A stretch of DNA of 64,000 nucleotides from the NCBI RefSeq assembly GCF_963924675.1, contig NC_089231.1, positions 72,477,191 through 72,541,190 on the forward strand. The letters run 5' to 3'. Of the stretch, positions 28,169-37,403 are shown in pieces. The notes under the pieces are model-generated. The model worked only from the letters and a program-made list of their open reading frames with translations. It had not been told where the DNA came from and searched no databases. Source of the stretch: Phocoena phocoena. Its lineage: Eukaryota > Chordata > Mammalia > Artiodactyla > Phocoenidae. The position numbers were made by a program, and so were the translations under genes. The first letter of the stretch is position 1, and each line of letters begins with the position of its first letter.

Positions 28169-31100
28169 CACCTTGAATTAATAAACTGAGGGGTTGAATG
28201 TCTGTTTCAAATCAGCAATGTACTTACCTCAAAAGGAATACCTTCCCAAAAGCAGGATGGAAAAGTGAGAACATACTAAAATGATTATTTTCTTTAAAGC
28301 AGAAGTAAAATCTGGAAGGAAGTTTATAAAGATACTCATCATCACGGTAAAGCCAGGGGGGTGGAACACTGGCAATCATTTTTTTTTCTTCTCTAAATGT
28401 TACATAATGTTATTAAAGCTGTTTACAGTTAAACGTCTAGATCACTTGTAAAGCTCTCCTTCTGTCTGTGTGTTCTGGATCGTTTTTAAAGCACTACTAA
28501 AAAGCTGGTGTAGTCTTTCTCGAGGGTCCTCCCTTTTGGAAAGCCACAAGAGTATTTCTTACCTGCTTGGAAGAAAGACTTCAGGACGAAAACACTAAGT
28601 CTGCTTACCTGTGGTTTAACTTGCGATCCTCATCGCTGCCAGCCTCCAACTGCAGAGAAAGAAAGAGAATGTCACAGCCCAGATGCCGCTATCGACAAGC
28701 CTCAGACACAAGGCTCACATTTCCTGCTCTGGTGTCTGCAAAAGATACAGATGTCCAGGAAACCTGGTTCCTTCCAAAGAGCCGCACCCTCTCCTTACCA
28801 ATCCTGCTCTGCTGCTCCCCTGAGTAATTTCCGCGGAGGAATTTTCAGGTTTCCTGATGTTTCCCCACATGCCTTCCAAGGCATCGCAGATGGATGCCTG
28901 CTAACAGAGCGCTCCTGGCCGGCGCTGCTACTCCACACGCTTGTTCAGCCCTGAGCTCTCCATTTTCCAGGGCTGCTTTGGAGCATATCCTGTTTTTCTG
29001 TTTTAAGGGGAGGGGGCAATGTCTTAAGAGGCTGTTTCCTCCCTTCAAGCTAGGCAACAGCTGAGTGATCAACACCATTTTAAGCCACAACACACAAGTT
29101 AAAAAAAAAATAAATAAAACCACCACCACCACCACCACCATTCCAGGCAAGTCTTTCTTAATGGAACGTGGCCAGGATCAGGCTGTCTGTGGGTCATGAA
29201 GCTCTTGGTGGTTCTCAAAAAGGCTCAAAGTTTAATATAAAACTTTCTAGGCTATTGGTTTATTTATAGACATGAAAGAAAGGGACATTTAATATTTCCT
29301 AAATGTTACAAGGCCAAGAGGGTTAGAGGCTCCAAGAGTAACCACGATTTAAGCCCTGACTGCAATTTTTCTTTTTTTTTCTTTCAAGGAGAAAACTTAA
29401 ATGAGAAGAAAACACACATCCCAACAACTCTGCACCGCTGGGACTTGGCATGTTTTGTATGTTACACAGAGGAGCCCATTGAATGGGGAAGAGAGAAACC
29501 TGGAAAGCAGTGATGGCTGGAAGAGATGCAAGGCTGACTGAGGACAGAAACCAGACAGAAGCCAGCGGTGGTGGGCAAAGGGTTACGGAGATCATGTAGA
29601 GAGAGGTCTGGGCAGGAAGGGACACACACCACAGGTGTCAATTTCACCAAGGCATGAGTCCGGCAGAGGGTCCCGGTCCTACGCTGTCATTAGATCATGT
29701 ATGTAACGCACTGGGCAGAGGCAGAGACCATCAGTTAGTTCTCACACTCCCTACCCGACAACGAAGGAGAAGTGGAAACATCGGGGACAGCTCTGCTGAC
29801 GACAGGGCCACCAACTTCGGTGCCGAAGTGAGACATACACAAAACAACTTACACAACCGCAGGAACAAACTTGGAAGAGACTGCTGGGTCTAACCCAGTG
29901 GTTCTCAACTGGGGGCAACTGATCTCAGCAGGGGACGCCAGGCGAGGCTGGAGCCTTTTTTGGGAGGATGCTACTGGCATCTAGTGGGTAGAGGTCAGAG
30001 TGCTGCTACACTTCCTCCAACACACAGGACGGGCCCCTGCAACAGACGGCTCACCCAACATCGGCAATGCTGGGGCTGAGCAACCCTGATCCAACCCCGC
30101 CACCTCAAAGAGACTGGAGATCTGCCCATGAAAATTAGTCACCTTGAACATCTGTCAAAAACCACAACGTAAAAAAAAAAAAAAAAAATCACAACATTAC
30201 AACCCATTCCTGAGAGCTACTGCTTTACCTATTCTTGGGCTCTCTGCCTGTTCTCACAAAAGAATGAGACAAGATTAATGAGATAATTAAAGATGGGGGG
30301 GGGAGGGGCTTCCCTGGTGGCGCAGTGGTTGAGAGTCCGCCTGCCGATGCAGGGGACACGGGTTCGTGCCCCGGTCGGGGAAGATTCCACATGTCGCGGA
30401 GCGGCTGGGCCCATGAGCCATGGCCGCTGAGCCTGCGCGTCCGGAGCCTGTGCTCCGCAACAGGAGAGGCCACAACAGTGAGAGGCCCGCGTACCGCAAA
30501 AAAAAAAAAAGACTGGGGGGGAAGGAACAAAACTTAAAAAGAGGGAAGCACTGCTTTGCAGGTCGGGCTGTGACTTCCCTTAGTTCCCACGCCGTGCAGC
30601 AGGACCACGGGCTGGGGAAGGAAAGAAATGCCCTGAGTGTCTCTGACTCAACGAAGGATGCACATTTTGAGGAGTAAGGAAATGATGGGGGGCGGGGGGG
30701 ATACAGGCTTCAAAATCATTTAATTCTCGCTCACTCTCTGAGATTCTCAGGATGAAAGGCAACACAAGGTCAGTTATTCCAGAGAAGAAAGCCAAAGAAC
30801 ACACATTAGAAGGAAGCCAGCCCTTTCAGATGAGCTGAGGCCCAGAGAAGGGAAGTAACCTGAGGAAGGTCGGACCAGAGGCACAGCCGGCCTGGCCCAC
30901 GTCTCCTGATCCTGTGCACACATGCCTACCCTCTCTGTTCCTTCTTGCATCTTTGTGCCTCACCCCACATGGAAGAAAGCCTCTCCTTCCAGGGAACATC
31001 CCAGCCTCTGCCGGCTCCCTGGGCAAGCATGATTTACCCAAGTTGAATAAAAGCTGGTTGAGTTTTATTCTTATTTTGGAGGTCACTGGCATCTGGTGAA

Positions 31101-33440
31101 AATAAGGCTTTCTATAATAATTTAAAATGTGCCTAGTGGAAACAACCCCAATGTCCAACAAAATGTACATCCATACCATAGAATATTACTCGGCCATAAA
31201 AAGGAATGAGGTCCTGACACGTGCTGCAACATGGATGAGCCCTGAAAACATGACGGTGAGTGAAATAAGCCTGACACAAAAGGCCACATAGTGTATGATT
31301 CCACTTATATGAAATGCCCAGAATAAGCAAATACATAGAGACAGAAAGTACATTAGTGGTTGCCTAGAGTCAGTTACAGCAGGGCAGGGGTGGTGGGAGG
31401 GAGGCTGTGGGTGATGGCTAAGGGGTGTGAGGTTTCTTTCGGGAGTGATGAAAATGTTCTGGAATTCGTGGTGATGCTTGTACAACCTTGTGCATATACT
31501 AAAAACCACTGAATTGTACACTTTACAGTGGTGGATTTATGGTATGTGAATTCTATCTCAGCTAAAAAATGAGATAATAAAATGAAAAATTTTAAATGTG
31601 TCTAAAGCAGAAATAGATCAGGTGCAAAGTAACGCAGGGAATGTGGGGTTTAGAATCAGAGAGCTAGGCTGAGAGGCTCTTTGTCTAACCTCTTCCCGGA
31701 GCTGAACTCTTCACTCGTTTTTGAGAAGGGACCATGAGATTAAGTGCAGAGAAGTACTCTGTAAACTGCAAGACAGCAGTAGCAGTAGTAGAAATGATGT
31801 AGGGGAACAGATGTCTCTGGGGGGAGGCCAGAAGCTACTGCAGACTCCTCAGCCGCAGGCTACTGGCCACCGTGCAGAGCAGGGACTGTTAGAATCTTCT
31901 GTCTGTAGACAAGATAACTCATTAATGGCTTCTCCTTGAGAGAAGGGGGCTGTGAGGTTCAACCCTGCAGCCACTCTGAGAGTGCCAGTCCCAGCAAAAC
32001 AGGCTGAAGAGCTTCCCCACCAGGAGCTGCTGGGACAGGCAGGGCTGTTAAACCACAAACAGGTCCTCTTCTCTCACAAACACACACAAACCTTTCCATG
32101 TTATCAGTCAACTTCCCCCCAGGGAGAAGGGGCCTGAATTGCCCAGATGCCGGCGGGGCCACTTCCTGGGCCTGCAGGGCCCCTCCTCCAGCCTCCTCTC
32201 CCTTCCCTAAACAGCTCCCTGCCGCCTCCTCCAGCCTGCTGGTGTCTGCAGGTCAGCACTCGGTCTGGCCACATTTGTGAGTTTAGACCCAACTGGTTCT
32301 ACTGCTCGGAGGCCCGAGGCCCAGACTAGCACGGTCCAACCCAACTGTGCACTCAGAGGACCAATTCCTCAGTAACCCCAGAGCAAGAAGGCGCCAGTCC
32401 AGGACAGGCTGGGTCACACGCAGACGCACAGAAACCCGCACAGTGCAAAGATGCACTTTCAGCCCCAGAAAGCACTGGTGCAATCCCAGCAATCCCAGAG
32501 TAAGCCGCAGCCACATGCACAGCAACATGCAGCCCCGAAAGATATCACAGCAAGAAAAACCCAGACTCAGCTACACACAAAGACATGACACACAGTCGTC
32601 ACCCAGCACCCTGAGCTCACTCAGCCACTGTCACACGGTGACGCCGGCCCCCGAGAGACACGGCCACTCACACCCAGAGCCAGAACTCCAGGGGCGTGCA
32701 GTCGGGGGAAACAATCTCACCACCCACAGGGGCACCCGGCAGCCTCTCCCCCAGCATCACACAGGCACGGTTCCCAGGGGACAGGCCAGATTCACGCACA
32801 GGGAGAGGCACACACAGGCTGGCATACACATGCATACATTCAGCCGGGCACACAGGGAAAGGGCCGAGACAAGCCACAGGGTCCTGAATCTTAGAACCAG
32901 CATCTCAGGCAGTTACCCAATCAGGAGTCCCGGTCCCACGTCCAGTACCCCGCACAGTCACCCCCGGACGAGAGACACTGTCACACACTCACGGTCACCC
33001 CCCCGACGGGGCTCAAATTCACAAGTCACCCGCAGATGGGGGTCCCACACACACAAAGTCACCCCCAGATGGGGGTCACACACACCGGCTCACGCACACT
33101 TACCCCCAAACAGGGGTCACACAGTCACCCCCAGACGAGGGTCACACCCGCACACACAGTCTCACTGCACAGTCACCCCCAAACAGGGGTCACACTCGCT
33201 CACAGCCTCCCGCACAGTCACCCCAGTCCGGCTGCCAAGGCTGGCTCGTCCGGCTGCGGCCCCGCAGGCCAAGAACCCCTTAAAGCTGCCCTGGCGCAGC
33301 CCCAGGCGCCCCGCACTCGCGGCCCAGGCCTGGCCCGGCGGCTCAGGCCGGGGCGCGGGCCCGGGGCTCACCTCGCTGTTGCTGGCGGAGGAGGAGGCGG
33401 CGCTGGGCGTGGGCGAGCGCTGCAGGGTCACCAGGGCCAT
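487..33440 (-). CDS. SSH1: SSH1 (slingshot protein phosphatase 1), 5' portion, five coding exons
   Basis: Spliced coding sequence on the minus strand: exons 33372-33440, 28609-28649, 4938-5041, 1054-1118 and 487-608. They join in one frame (69+41+104+65+122 nt) to give 133 complete codons plus two bases. The product begins MALVTLQRSPTPSAASSSAS and continues with segments I recognise from mammalian SSH1, such as SLSESFFMVKGAALFLQQGS and LPQHLQVMINLLRCEDRIKL. SSH1 dephosphorylates and reactivates cofilin/ADF at actin filaments, and also acts on LIMK1. The part seen here is the N-terminal slingshot region (SSH-N) that precedes the DEK-C and dual-specificity phosphatase domains. Those catalytic exons lie beyond position 1 of the window. 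Every junction has a GT donor and AG acceptor and no frame is broken, so the gene looks functional as far as it can be seen. Its neighbour is DAO, divergently oriented, as in human. Confidence 0.95.
609..1053 (-). other. SSH1 intron 4
   Basis: A short intron between exons 4 and 5. I see nothing beyond splice signals and a few A/T-rich stretches. Confidence 0.8.
1054..1118 (-). CDS. SSH1: SSH1 coding exon 4
   Basis: A 65-nt exon. Two bases complete a glycine codon, then DLPQHLQVMINLLRCEDRIK and L, followed by the donor GTAAG. The acceptor is caacag. It is part of the SSH-N region. It is short and not visible as an ORF; it was found by searching between exons 3 and 5 for the expected family sequence and splice sites. 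Confidence 0.94.
1701..1920 (+). mobile_element. Cetacean tRNA-derived SINE (short CHR type)
   Basis: Full short-type SINE: head ggggcttccctggtggcgca, box-B-like 'gggttcgtgcc', body 'gagccatggccgct', 3' 'gaggcccgcgtagc' and a long A tail. It is flanked by a perfect 14-bp target-site duplication aaagaggcagtaat (1687-1700 and 1921-1934), so it is a clean L1-mediated insertion. Confidence 0.95.
3490..3720 (-). mobile_element. MIR
   Basis: 'gattaggaaaccgaggctta' and 'aactgggatcagaagccagc' are the antisense MIR core. Confidence 0.7.
4419..4628 (+). mobile_element. Cetacean tRNA-derived SINE (short CHR type)
   Basis: Same family as the 1701 copy but more diverged. Flanked by aaaagtcatcct at 4407-4418 and 4629-4640. 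Confidence 0.93.
4938..5041 (-). CDS. SSH1: SSH1 coding exon 3
   Basis: A 104-nt exon starting after the acceptor cccacag. Its first base completes the serine codon of exon 2. It encodes LSESFFMVKGAALFLQQGSS followed by PQGQRSLQHPHKHA and one base of the next glycine codon, then the donor GTGATG. This is one of the most conserved stretches of the SSH N-terminal region, and it is what identifies the gene. The minus-strand reading frame stays open past the donor into intron for roughly 50 codons, but the donor and the phase of exon 4 place the end at 4938. Confidence 0.95.
10235..10446 (-). mobile_element. Cetacean tRNA-derived SINE (short CHR type)
   Basis: Reverse orientation: poly(T), then the complement of the 'gaggcccgcgta' end, finishing with 'gccaccagggaagccc'. 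Near-consensus, hence probably young. Flanks share a short aaactttt-type duplication. Confidence 0.93.
11143..11329 (+). mobile_element. Cetacean SINE with internal deletion
   Basis: Short CHR-type SINE flanked by aaaagtataggctc (11129-11142) and a one-mismatch copy (11330-11343). The segment between 'gagagtccg' and 'gttcgtgcc' that normally carries 'cctgccgatgcaggggacacgg' is missing and replaced by 'gttgaga'. Confidence 0.92.
11813..11846. repeat. (CA)n microsatellite
   Basis: About 17 uninterrupted CA dinucleotides in SSH1 intron 2. Confidence 0.95.
14711..14989 (+). mobile_element. L1 3' end
   Basis: 'ggtggttaccagtggggaga...', 'gtaacttatattatacatca' and 'actatacttcaataaaaaa' are typical of an L1 3' UTR and tail. 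A SINE is inserted directly after the tail. Confidence 0.7.
14990..15205 (+). mobile_element. Cetacean tRNA-derived SINE (short CHR type)
   Basis: Starts gggcttccctggtggagcag directly after an L1 A-rich 3' end and terminates in an AAATAA-type tail. Confidence 0.92.
15895..16244 (+). mobile_element. Cetacean/cetartiodactyl SINE (long type, ~350 bp)
   Basis: The same tRNA-related head as the short SINEs, but with a long body of repeated 'agcccgtgc/ccacaac' motifs and a tail 'gacccaatgcagccaaaaataa'. Flanked by a perfect 14-bp duplication gaaaagggattaca (15881-15894 and 16245-16258). Confidence 0.94.
17090..17690 (+). mobile_element. Old interspersed repeat, family not determined
   Basis: The stretch 'gagggacattctacaaactg...gaagactaaggaatgcccca...cctgacctggatcct' resembles a widely dispersed ancient mammalian repeat I have seen before but cannot name with confidence. 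No coding capacity. Confidence 0.45.
18827..18903. mobile_element. Mariner-type MITE hairpin (miR-2284/2285-source-like)
   Basis: A 77-bp near-palindrome: 18827-18849 (starting tgggttggccaaaaagttcg) is the exact reverse complement of 18881-18903, with an imperfectly paired inner stem and a loop near 'gtaacagctt'. Ends read tgggttgg...ccaaccca, followed by ATA on the right, consistent with a TA-targeting mariner MITE. As I recall, the same core gives rise to the large bta-miR-2284/2285 families in ruminants. Confidence 0.85.
18954..19141 (+). mobile_element. Cetacean tRNA-derived SINE (short CHR type)
   Basis: Near-consensus, lacking a 12-15 bp stretch around 'cgtccggagcctgtg'. Flanked by aaaaactgc-type duplications. 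Confidence 0.92.
20780..20930 (-). mobile_element. MIR
   Basis: 'tctcttcactttacaaagga' and 'gtgactggcctaaagttgca...gacagaaccgagg' are the antisense MIR core. Confidence 0.7.
20980..21072. repeat. 21-bp minisatellite
   Basis: About 4.4 copies of a 21-bp unit close to cctggtgtgcaaacacgctcc. Copies 2 and 4 are identical; the others carry a few changes. It sits about 40 bp upstream of a reverse SINE. Confidence 0.9.
21113..21316 (-). mobile_element. Cetacean tRNA-derived SINE (short CHR type)
   Basis: Reverse orientation, from poly(T) to 'gcgtcaccaggggagccc'. It lies just downstream of a 21-bp minisatellite. Confidence 0.92.
22120..22345 (+). mobile_element. MIR
   Basis: 'gcacaggctttggagtcaga' to 'ttctcatccagagaatggga': MIR sense core. 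Confidence 0.7.
22405..22567 (+). mobile_element. L2 3' end
   Basis: 'gttcactgctatattctcag...cagtgcttggcacacagtaa' and 'ggtgaatgaatgg' match the L2 3' end. Confidence 0.8.
23890..24096 (+). mobile_element. MLT1-like LTR fragment
   Basis: 'taacaccttgactgcagcca' and 'ggaccactgagtttggagta...agacagctgataca' match the 3' half of MLT1 (ERVL-MaLR) LTRs. Confidence 0.65.
24605..24824 (+). mobile_element. Cetacean tRNA-derived SINE (short CHR type)
   Basis: Head gggcttcccctgtggcgcag, body and 'gggcccgcgtaccg' 3' end, with an A-rich interrupted tail. Confidence 0.92.
25470..25610 (-). mobile_element. MIR
   Basis: 'ccattttacagatggaagaa' and 'gatctgcctgactccaaagc' are antisense MIR. Confidence 0.7.
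28110..28165. repeat. (CA/CG)n microsatellite
   Basis: An alternating purine-pyrimidine tract, 'cacacacgcacgcgcgcgca' followed by about 17 CA units. It is potentially Z-DNA forming. Confidence 0.93.
28609..28649 (-). CDS. SSH1: SSH1 coding exon 2
   Basis: A 41-nt exon too short for simple ORF finding. After an acceptor ctctgcag it reads LEAGSDEDRKLNH plus two bases of a serine codon, then the donor GTAAGC. The phase fits exon 1 (ends on a codon) and exon 3 (supplies one base). The acidic LEAGS-EDRKLN segment matches SSH1, with E-to-D and L-to-H differences from human as I recall it. It lies about 4.7 kb from exon 1 and 23.6 kb from exon 3. Confidence 0.92.
29120..29141. repeat. (ACC)n trinucleotide repeat
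   Basis: About seven ACC units after an A-rich stretch. Confidence 0.9.
29897..30097 (+). mobile_element. MER5A-like DNA transposon (hAT-Charlie)
   Basis: 'cagtggttctcaactggggg' start, 'tgctactggcatctagtggg' core and 'ggctgagcaaccctg' end match my memory of MER5A. Non-autonomous and old. Confidence 0.8.
30307..30510 (+). mobile_element. Cetacean tRNA-derived SINE (short CHR type)
   Basis: Near-consensus copy with an uninterrupted A tail. G-rich flanks (agatgggggg / agactgggggg) look like an imperfect target duplication. Confidence 0.92.
31130..31570 (+). mobile_element. L1M-type 3' end
   Basis: Contains 'atgtccaacaaaatgtacatcc...accatagaatattactcggc', 'gtgtatgattccacttatat' and the 3' UTR motif 'actgaattgtacactttaca'. 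This is the ORF2 C-terminus and 3' UTR of an old L1. Confidence 0.85.
32990..33235. repeat. Minisatellite of cacagtcaccccc...ggggtcaca units
   Basis: Roughly eight divergent copies of a 25-40 bp unit built from 'gtcacccccagatgggggtcac'-type sequence separated by CA-rich spacers. Each unit carries a C-run then a G-run, so it is itself a small hyphenated palindrome. It is located in SSH1 intron 1, about 150 bp inside from exon 1. Confidence 0.85.
33372..33440 (-). CDS. SSH1: SSH1 coding exon 1
   Basis: Start codon is the complement of CAT at 33438-33440. The exon encodes 23 residues (MALVTLQRSPTPSAASSSAS then NSE) and ends exactly on a codon, followed by the donor GTGAG (complement of 33367-33371). 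The Ser/Thr/Pro-rich N-terminus matches SSH1 as I remember it. The start is chosen because it matches the family and sits in a purine-rich context (GCCATGG). The exon is embedded in a CpG island, as expected for a broadly expressed gene. The 5' UTR must extend to higher coordinates, but its transcription start cannot be fixed by eye. Confidence 0.95.
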
Positions 33441-33550
33441 GGCTGCGGCGCGGCGCGCGGGCGCCGCCGAAGCCTCGGACTAGAGCCGCAGCCGCCACCG
33501 CCGCCGCCCGGGCCGGGCCCAGGGCGCTCCAGGAGCCGCTCACGGGCGGC

Positions 33551-33580
33551 CGGGCCGAGCCGGGCCGAGCCGGGCCGGGC
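33551..33580. repeat. GC-rich decamer repeat in SSH1 5' region
   Basis: Three tandem copies of a 10-bp unit, cgggccgagc, with the last copy ending gggc. They lie about 110 bp upstream of the SSH1 start codon, inside the CpG island and probably in the 5' UTR. Confidence 0.8.
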
Positions 33581-34014
33581 CCGCCCCTCCCTGCCGGCGT
33601 CTGTCGCCGCCCCCACCCCCCGCCCCCCGCCTCCCGCCTCCAGCCTCCCGCCTCCCGCGCCGGCGCGCGCCGGGCCTGAGCGCGGGCAGGGGCAGCGGCC
33701 GGGGCGGGGCGCGCGTGCGCGGCGCGGGATCCCCCGAGCGGCGGCGGGAGGCCCCGGCTGGCCAGTCACGTCTCCCGCGCGCCCGACGCGCGCGCCTCGG
33801 CCGCGCGCCCGGCCCTTCAATCTGAGAAGCGGGGGCGCGCCCGGTGGCGAGCAAATCCATCCCCCGGAGGCCAGCCCCCTTCGCAGGCTGGAAAACTGAG
33901 GCCCGGCGTCCGCACGGCCTGGAATGCTCGGGGCGGGGAGGTGCAGCTACCAGGAAATAAAGAGCCCCTGGTCCCTGCGCCTTGAACCCCGAGGAGCGGT
34001 CTGCAGAAATTAAT

Positions 34015-34120
34015 TAGTTCATTCATTCATTCATCTATGAAATATTTATTGAGCACCTACTAAGTGCCAGGCACGGAGTATTCAACCGTGAGCAACATAG
34101 ATTAGGCCTGCCCTCAGGGA
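34015..34120 (-). mobile_element. MIR-like fragment with ATTC repeat
   Basis: 'attcattcattcat' followed by 'tattgagcacctactaagtg' typical of antisense MIR/L2-type 3' sequence. It lies just upstream of the SSH1 CpG island. Confidence 0.6.
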
Positions 34121-35721
34121 TTTGACAGAAGTGAGTCAAATTACTAGGCACTTAAAAAAAATTATTTTGCCAGTCTTTTTATGTGAATTCTTTCTATGTG
34201 TCCAGAAACCCAGCCAACTCCTTGGGAAGTCAGAAAGGGCTTCTCTGAAAAGGGGGCATTTGCTCAGAGGCCTGACTGAGGAGCAGGATTAACGGGTGAA
34301 GGGAGGGGAGACTGGGGGATGGGGGGAGCTAAAGGCCCGGAAACTGGAAGGAGATTGTCCATCAGAGGCCTGATCCTAGGGAAGGGAGGAGGGAGAGAGT
34401 CACGGTGGACTCTAGAAAGCTCTGGCTGCCGCTTGGAGAATGGACTGTGGGGCAGAGGGGTGAAGGGAGACCAGGGATGGGCTGCTGCTGTTGTCCTGGG
34501 AGGAGGTGACCAGTATGGGGATGGAGAGAGGGACATGGAGTAAGATACTAAAAAGGTGGTACTGGCTTGACTTAGTAATAACTTCAATTTCATTCAAATC
34601 CCCTCCCTCCCCTCTGTCGCCCCACGCAGGTTCACAAGCGTCCGCAAATTTACTGGTCCAGTCCTGCTCCCATCCGTCTCACTGCCAAACCAGCAACCCA
34701 ACAGCCTCCTGGATCCCTCCAGCTGCTGCCGCCAGGTCCAAGGGCTGGGACCTCCTGCATATTCCCTCAGCATCATTCATCTCAAAGGTGGTTCTCTATG
34801 GGGTTACTATAGCCCCCACTGAGTGTCGTGGGGTTTTTGTTTTTGTTGTTGGTGTTTTGTTTTTTAACTTGTGGGAATATTTTTTAATGTCTTGCAGATG
34901 GGGAGAGCTATTGGAGGTTCTGGCGTTTAGAGGGCAGGAGCCAGGAATGCTAAAAACGCTAAAAGTCGTGCAATGCACTGGACAGTGATGCTGCCCCCGC
35001 CCAAGGAGAATTGCTTCATTCCCACAAGACACCTGTGTGGTGAAAACACCGTTCATAGTTATCTGAAGCCAGAACCTAATTCCATTTTACATATCAACAC
35101 AAAGTATCTTTCACTGAATTTTCAGAAATGCAACTGTGTTTAAATAGAGGAAAGAATATACTTTGTTTTGTTTGAGAGCTTTGTCCGGAGTTGTTCACCA
35201 TTTGGGAAAAAGAGTTTATAGAGGGAAACACCACTCCTAATATTGGAGCAGTTGACCCAACAAGCAGACATCTGTAGCTGTGCTCTTGTGGACAGACCGC
35301 CGTATTTATTTAGCACTTATTTTAAAATGTCGAGTGTAAGACACAATTATGGGCAATATTCAGTTGACTAGTGACTATCTTACTTCTCAACTCTGAACAC
35401 ATTCATTAAAAACAGACACACTTCAACACAATATTGTAAATTGACGCTACTTCAATAAGAAAAAAAAAGAAAAAACCAGACATACTACTGAGACTTCCCT
35501 GTGTCCTCCAGGGGAGTTGTGCCCAAGATTTTACATGATGAAATGGATGTTGTTTCATCATGATGAATTTTCCTTTTATGTTAGGGCATTATAGATTTTG
35601 TTTTTTCACATTACATGTGGAGGTGGGCTTTATCATCTATGAATTTGTTGCCAATGAGAAAAGGAATCATCACACACTCGTTGTAAAAGGGGTGTGGGAT
35701 TTTAGGGTCGAGAACGTTAGG

Positions 35722-35882
35722 CTGGTGGTTCTCAAATGGGAAGGTTTGAGAATTCCCTGGAGTCAATACAGATTTGGAGGCCCCACCCTCCGGAGTTGGC
35801 GATTCACTCAGTTTTTAATAATGCCCTAGTGATGCTGAAGGTCCTGGTATGGGGACCTCGGTTTGAGAACCGCCCCCTGTAC
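35722..35882 (+). mobile_element. MER20-type DNA transposon fragment
   Basis: 'ggtggttctcaaatggg' at the left, 'ggccccaccctccggagtt' in the middle and 'tttgagaaccgccccctg' at the right: the terminal inverted 'ggttctcaaa/tttgagaacc' of hAT-Charlie elements. Confidence 0.65.
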
Positions 35883-35944
35883 AAATGCCAAGGCCTCCTT
35901 ACTGGTCTTCCCTCCATACCCTTCCTCTCCTACCCATCGAGAAA

Positions 35945-36975
35945 TCCATACCAAGATCTGATCATCAAAACCGCAATGAGGTACCACCTCGCACCGGTCA
36001 GAATGGCCATCATCAAAAAGTCTATGAGGACTTCCCTGGTGGTCCAGTGAGTAAGACTCCACGTTCCAAACGCAGGGAGCTGGGGTTCGATCCCTGGTCA
36101 GGGAACTAGATCCCGCATTGCATGCCGCAACTAAAAAGATCCCACATGCCGCAAAGAAGATCCCATGTGCCGCAACTAAGACCTGGCACAGCCAAAATAA
36201 ATGAATGAATAAAATAAATATTAAAAAATCTACAAATAACAAATGCTGGAGAGGGTGTGGAGAAAAGGGAACCCTGCTACACTGTTGGTAGGAATGTAAG
36301 TTGGTGCAGCCACTGTGCAAAACAGTATGGAGGTTCCTCAGAAAACTAAAAATAGAATTACCATATGATCCAGCAATTCCACTTCTGGGCATATGTCCAG
36401 ACAAAACTCTAATTCAAAAAGATACATGCACCCTTATGTTCATAGCAGCACAATTCATAATAGCCAAGACATGGAAACAACCTAAATGTCCATCGACAGA
36501 TGAGTGGATAAAGATGTGGTAGACCTAGAGTCTGTCATACAGAGTGAAGTAAGTCAGAAAGAGAAAGACAAATACCGTATGCTAACACATATATATGGAA
36601 TTTAAGAAAAAAAATGTCATGAAGAACCTAGGGGTAAGACAGGAATAAAGGCACAGACCTACTAGAGAACGGACTTGAGGATGTGGGGAGGGGGAAGGGT
36701 GAGCTGTGACAAAGCAAGAGAGAGGCATGGACATATATACACTACCAAATGTAAGGTAGATAGCTAGTGGGAAGCAGCAGCATAGCACAGGGAGATCAGC
36801 TCCGTGCTTTGTGACCGCCTGGAGGGGTGGGATAGGGAGGGTGGGAGGGAGGGAGAGGCAAGAGGGAAGAGATATGAGAACATATGTATATGTATAACTG
36901 ATTCACTTTGTTATAAAGCAGAAACTAACACACCATTGTAAAGCAATTATACCCCAATAAAGATGTTTTTAAAAA
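35945..36975 (+). mobile_element. L1 ORF2 3' end and 3' UTR (split by SINE)
   Basis: Translates to [20 protein letters not shown] and QKDTC..MFIAAQFIIAKTWK, the C-terminal part of L1 ORF2p. The 3' UTR to 36975 ends in an A/T-rich tail. A SINE splits it at 36025-36222. Between the ORF2 end and the 3' UTR, the usual sequence just after 'gataaagatgtgg' is missing, apparently a small deletion. Confidence 0.88.
36025..36222 (+). mobile_element. SINE (CHR-2-like) nested in L1
   Basis: Begins 'gaggacttccctggtggtcca', contains 'gggttcgatccctggtcagg' and ends in AAATAA/AATGAAT. It splits an L1 ORF2 3' region; the target aaaaagtcta (36015-36024) recurs after the tail (36223-36232, one mismatch). Confidence 0.9.
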
Positions 36976-37403
36976 TGTAATTATGTAATACATGTAAATA
37001 AAAATAATATAGAATAAATTAAAAAAAACAAAGATGTGGTACATATATACACTGGAATACTACTCAGCCATGAAAAAGAATGAAATAATAATACCATTTG
37101 CAGCAACATGGATGCAACTGGAGATTATCATACTAAGTGAAGTAAGTCAGAAAGAGGAAGACAAATACCATATGATATCACTTATGTGTGGAATCTAAAA
37201 TATGACACAAATGAACCTATCTGCAAACCAGAAACAGAATCACGGACATAGAGAACAGACTGGTGGTTGCCAAGGGGGAGGGAGTTGGGGGAGGGCTGGA
37301 GTGGGAGGTTGGGGTTAGCAGATGTAAGCTTTTATATATGGAATGGATAAACAACAAGGTCCTACTGTATAGCACAGGGAACTTTATTCAATATCCTATG
37401 ATA

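Larger units (their letters stand above)
5042..28608 (-). other. SSH1 intron 2 (23.6 kb)
   Basis: A large intron filled with SINEs (seven or more), MIR and L2 fragments, an old L1 3' end, an unidentified old repeat (17090-17690), a mariner-type hairpin (18827-18903), a 21-bp minisatellite and CA repeats. The stretch 5600-6300 is A/T-rich and largely free of recognisable repeats. I found no extra exon. Confidence 0.85.
28650..33371 (-). other. SSH1 intron 1
   Basis: Holds a MER5A-like element (29897-30097), a SINE (30307-30510), an L1 3' end (31130-31570) and, close to exon 1, a C/G-rich minisatellite (32990-33235). Confidence 0.85.
33220..33960. promoter_or_regulatory. CpG island at SSH1 exon 1
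   Basis: Very GC-rich, with CpG dinucleotides at high density, unlike the flanking sequence. It surrounds SSH1 exon 1 and extends upstream of its start codon through C-rich arrays and CGCGCG runs (33655-33835). It most likely contains the SSH1 promoter and 5' UTR. No TATA box is visible. The boundaries are estimated by eye. Confidence 0.85.

Noticed and set aside
32347..33483. A 378-residue open frame on the plus strand
   Set aside because: It runs through the CA/C-rich minisatellite and antisense to SSH1 exon 1. The product is low complexity (repeated SHTHTVTP-like text) with no recognisable domain. GC-rich, repeat-driven absence of stops explains it.
33036..33899. A 287-residue frame overlapping the CpG island
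   Set aside because: Pro/Arg/Gly/Ala-rich translation of CpG-island DNA antisense to SSH1. No domain, no splice logic.
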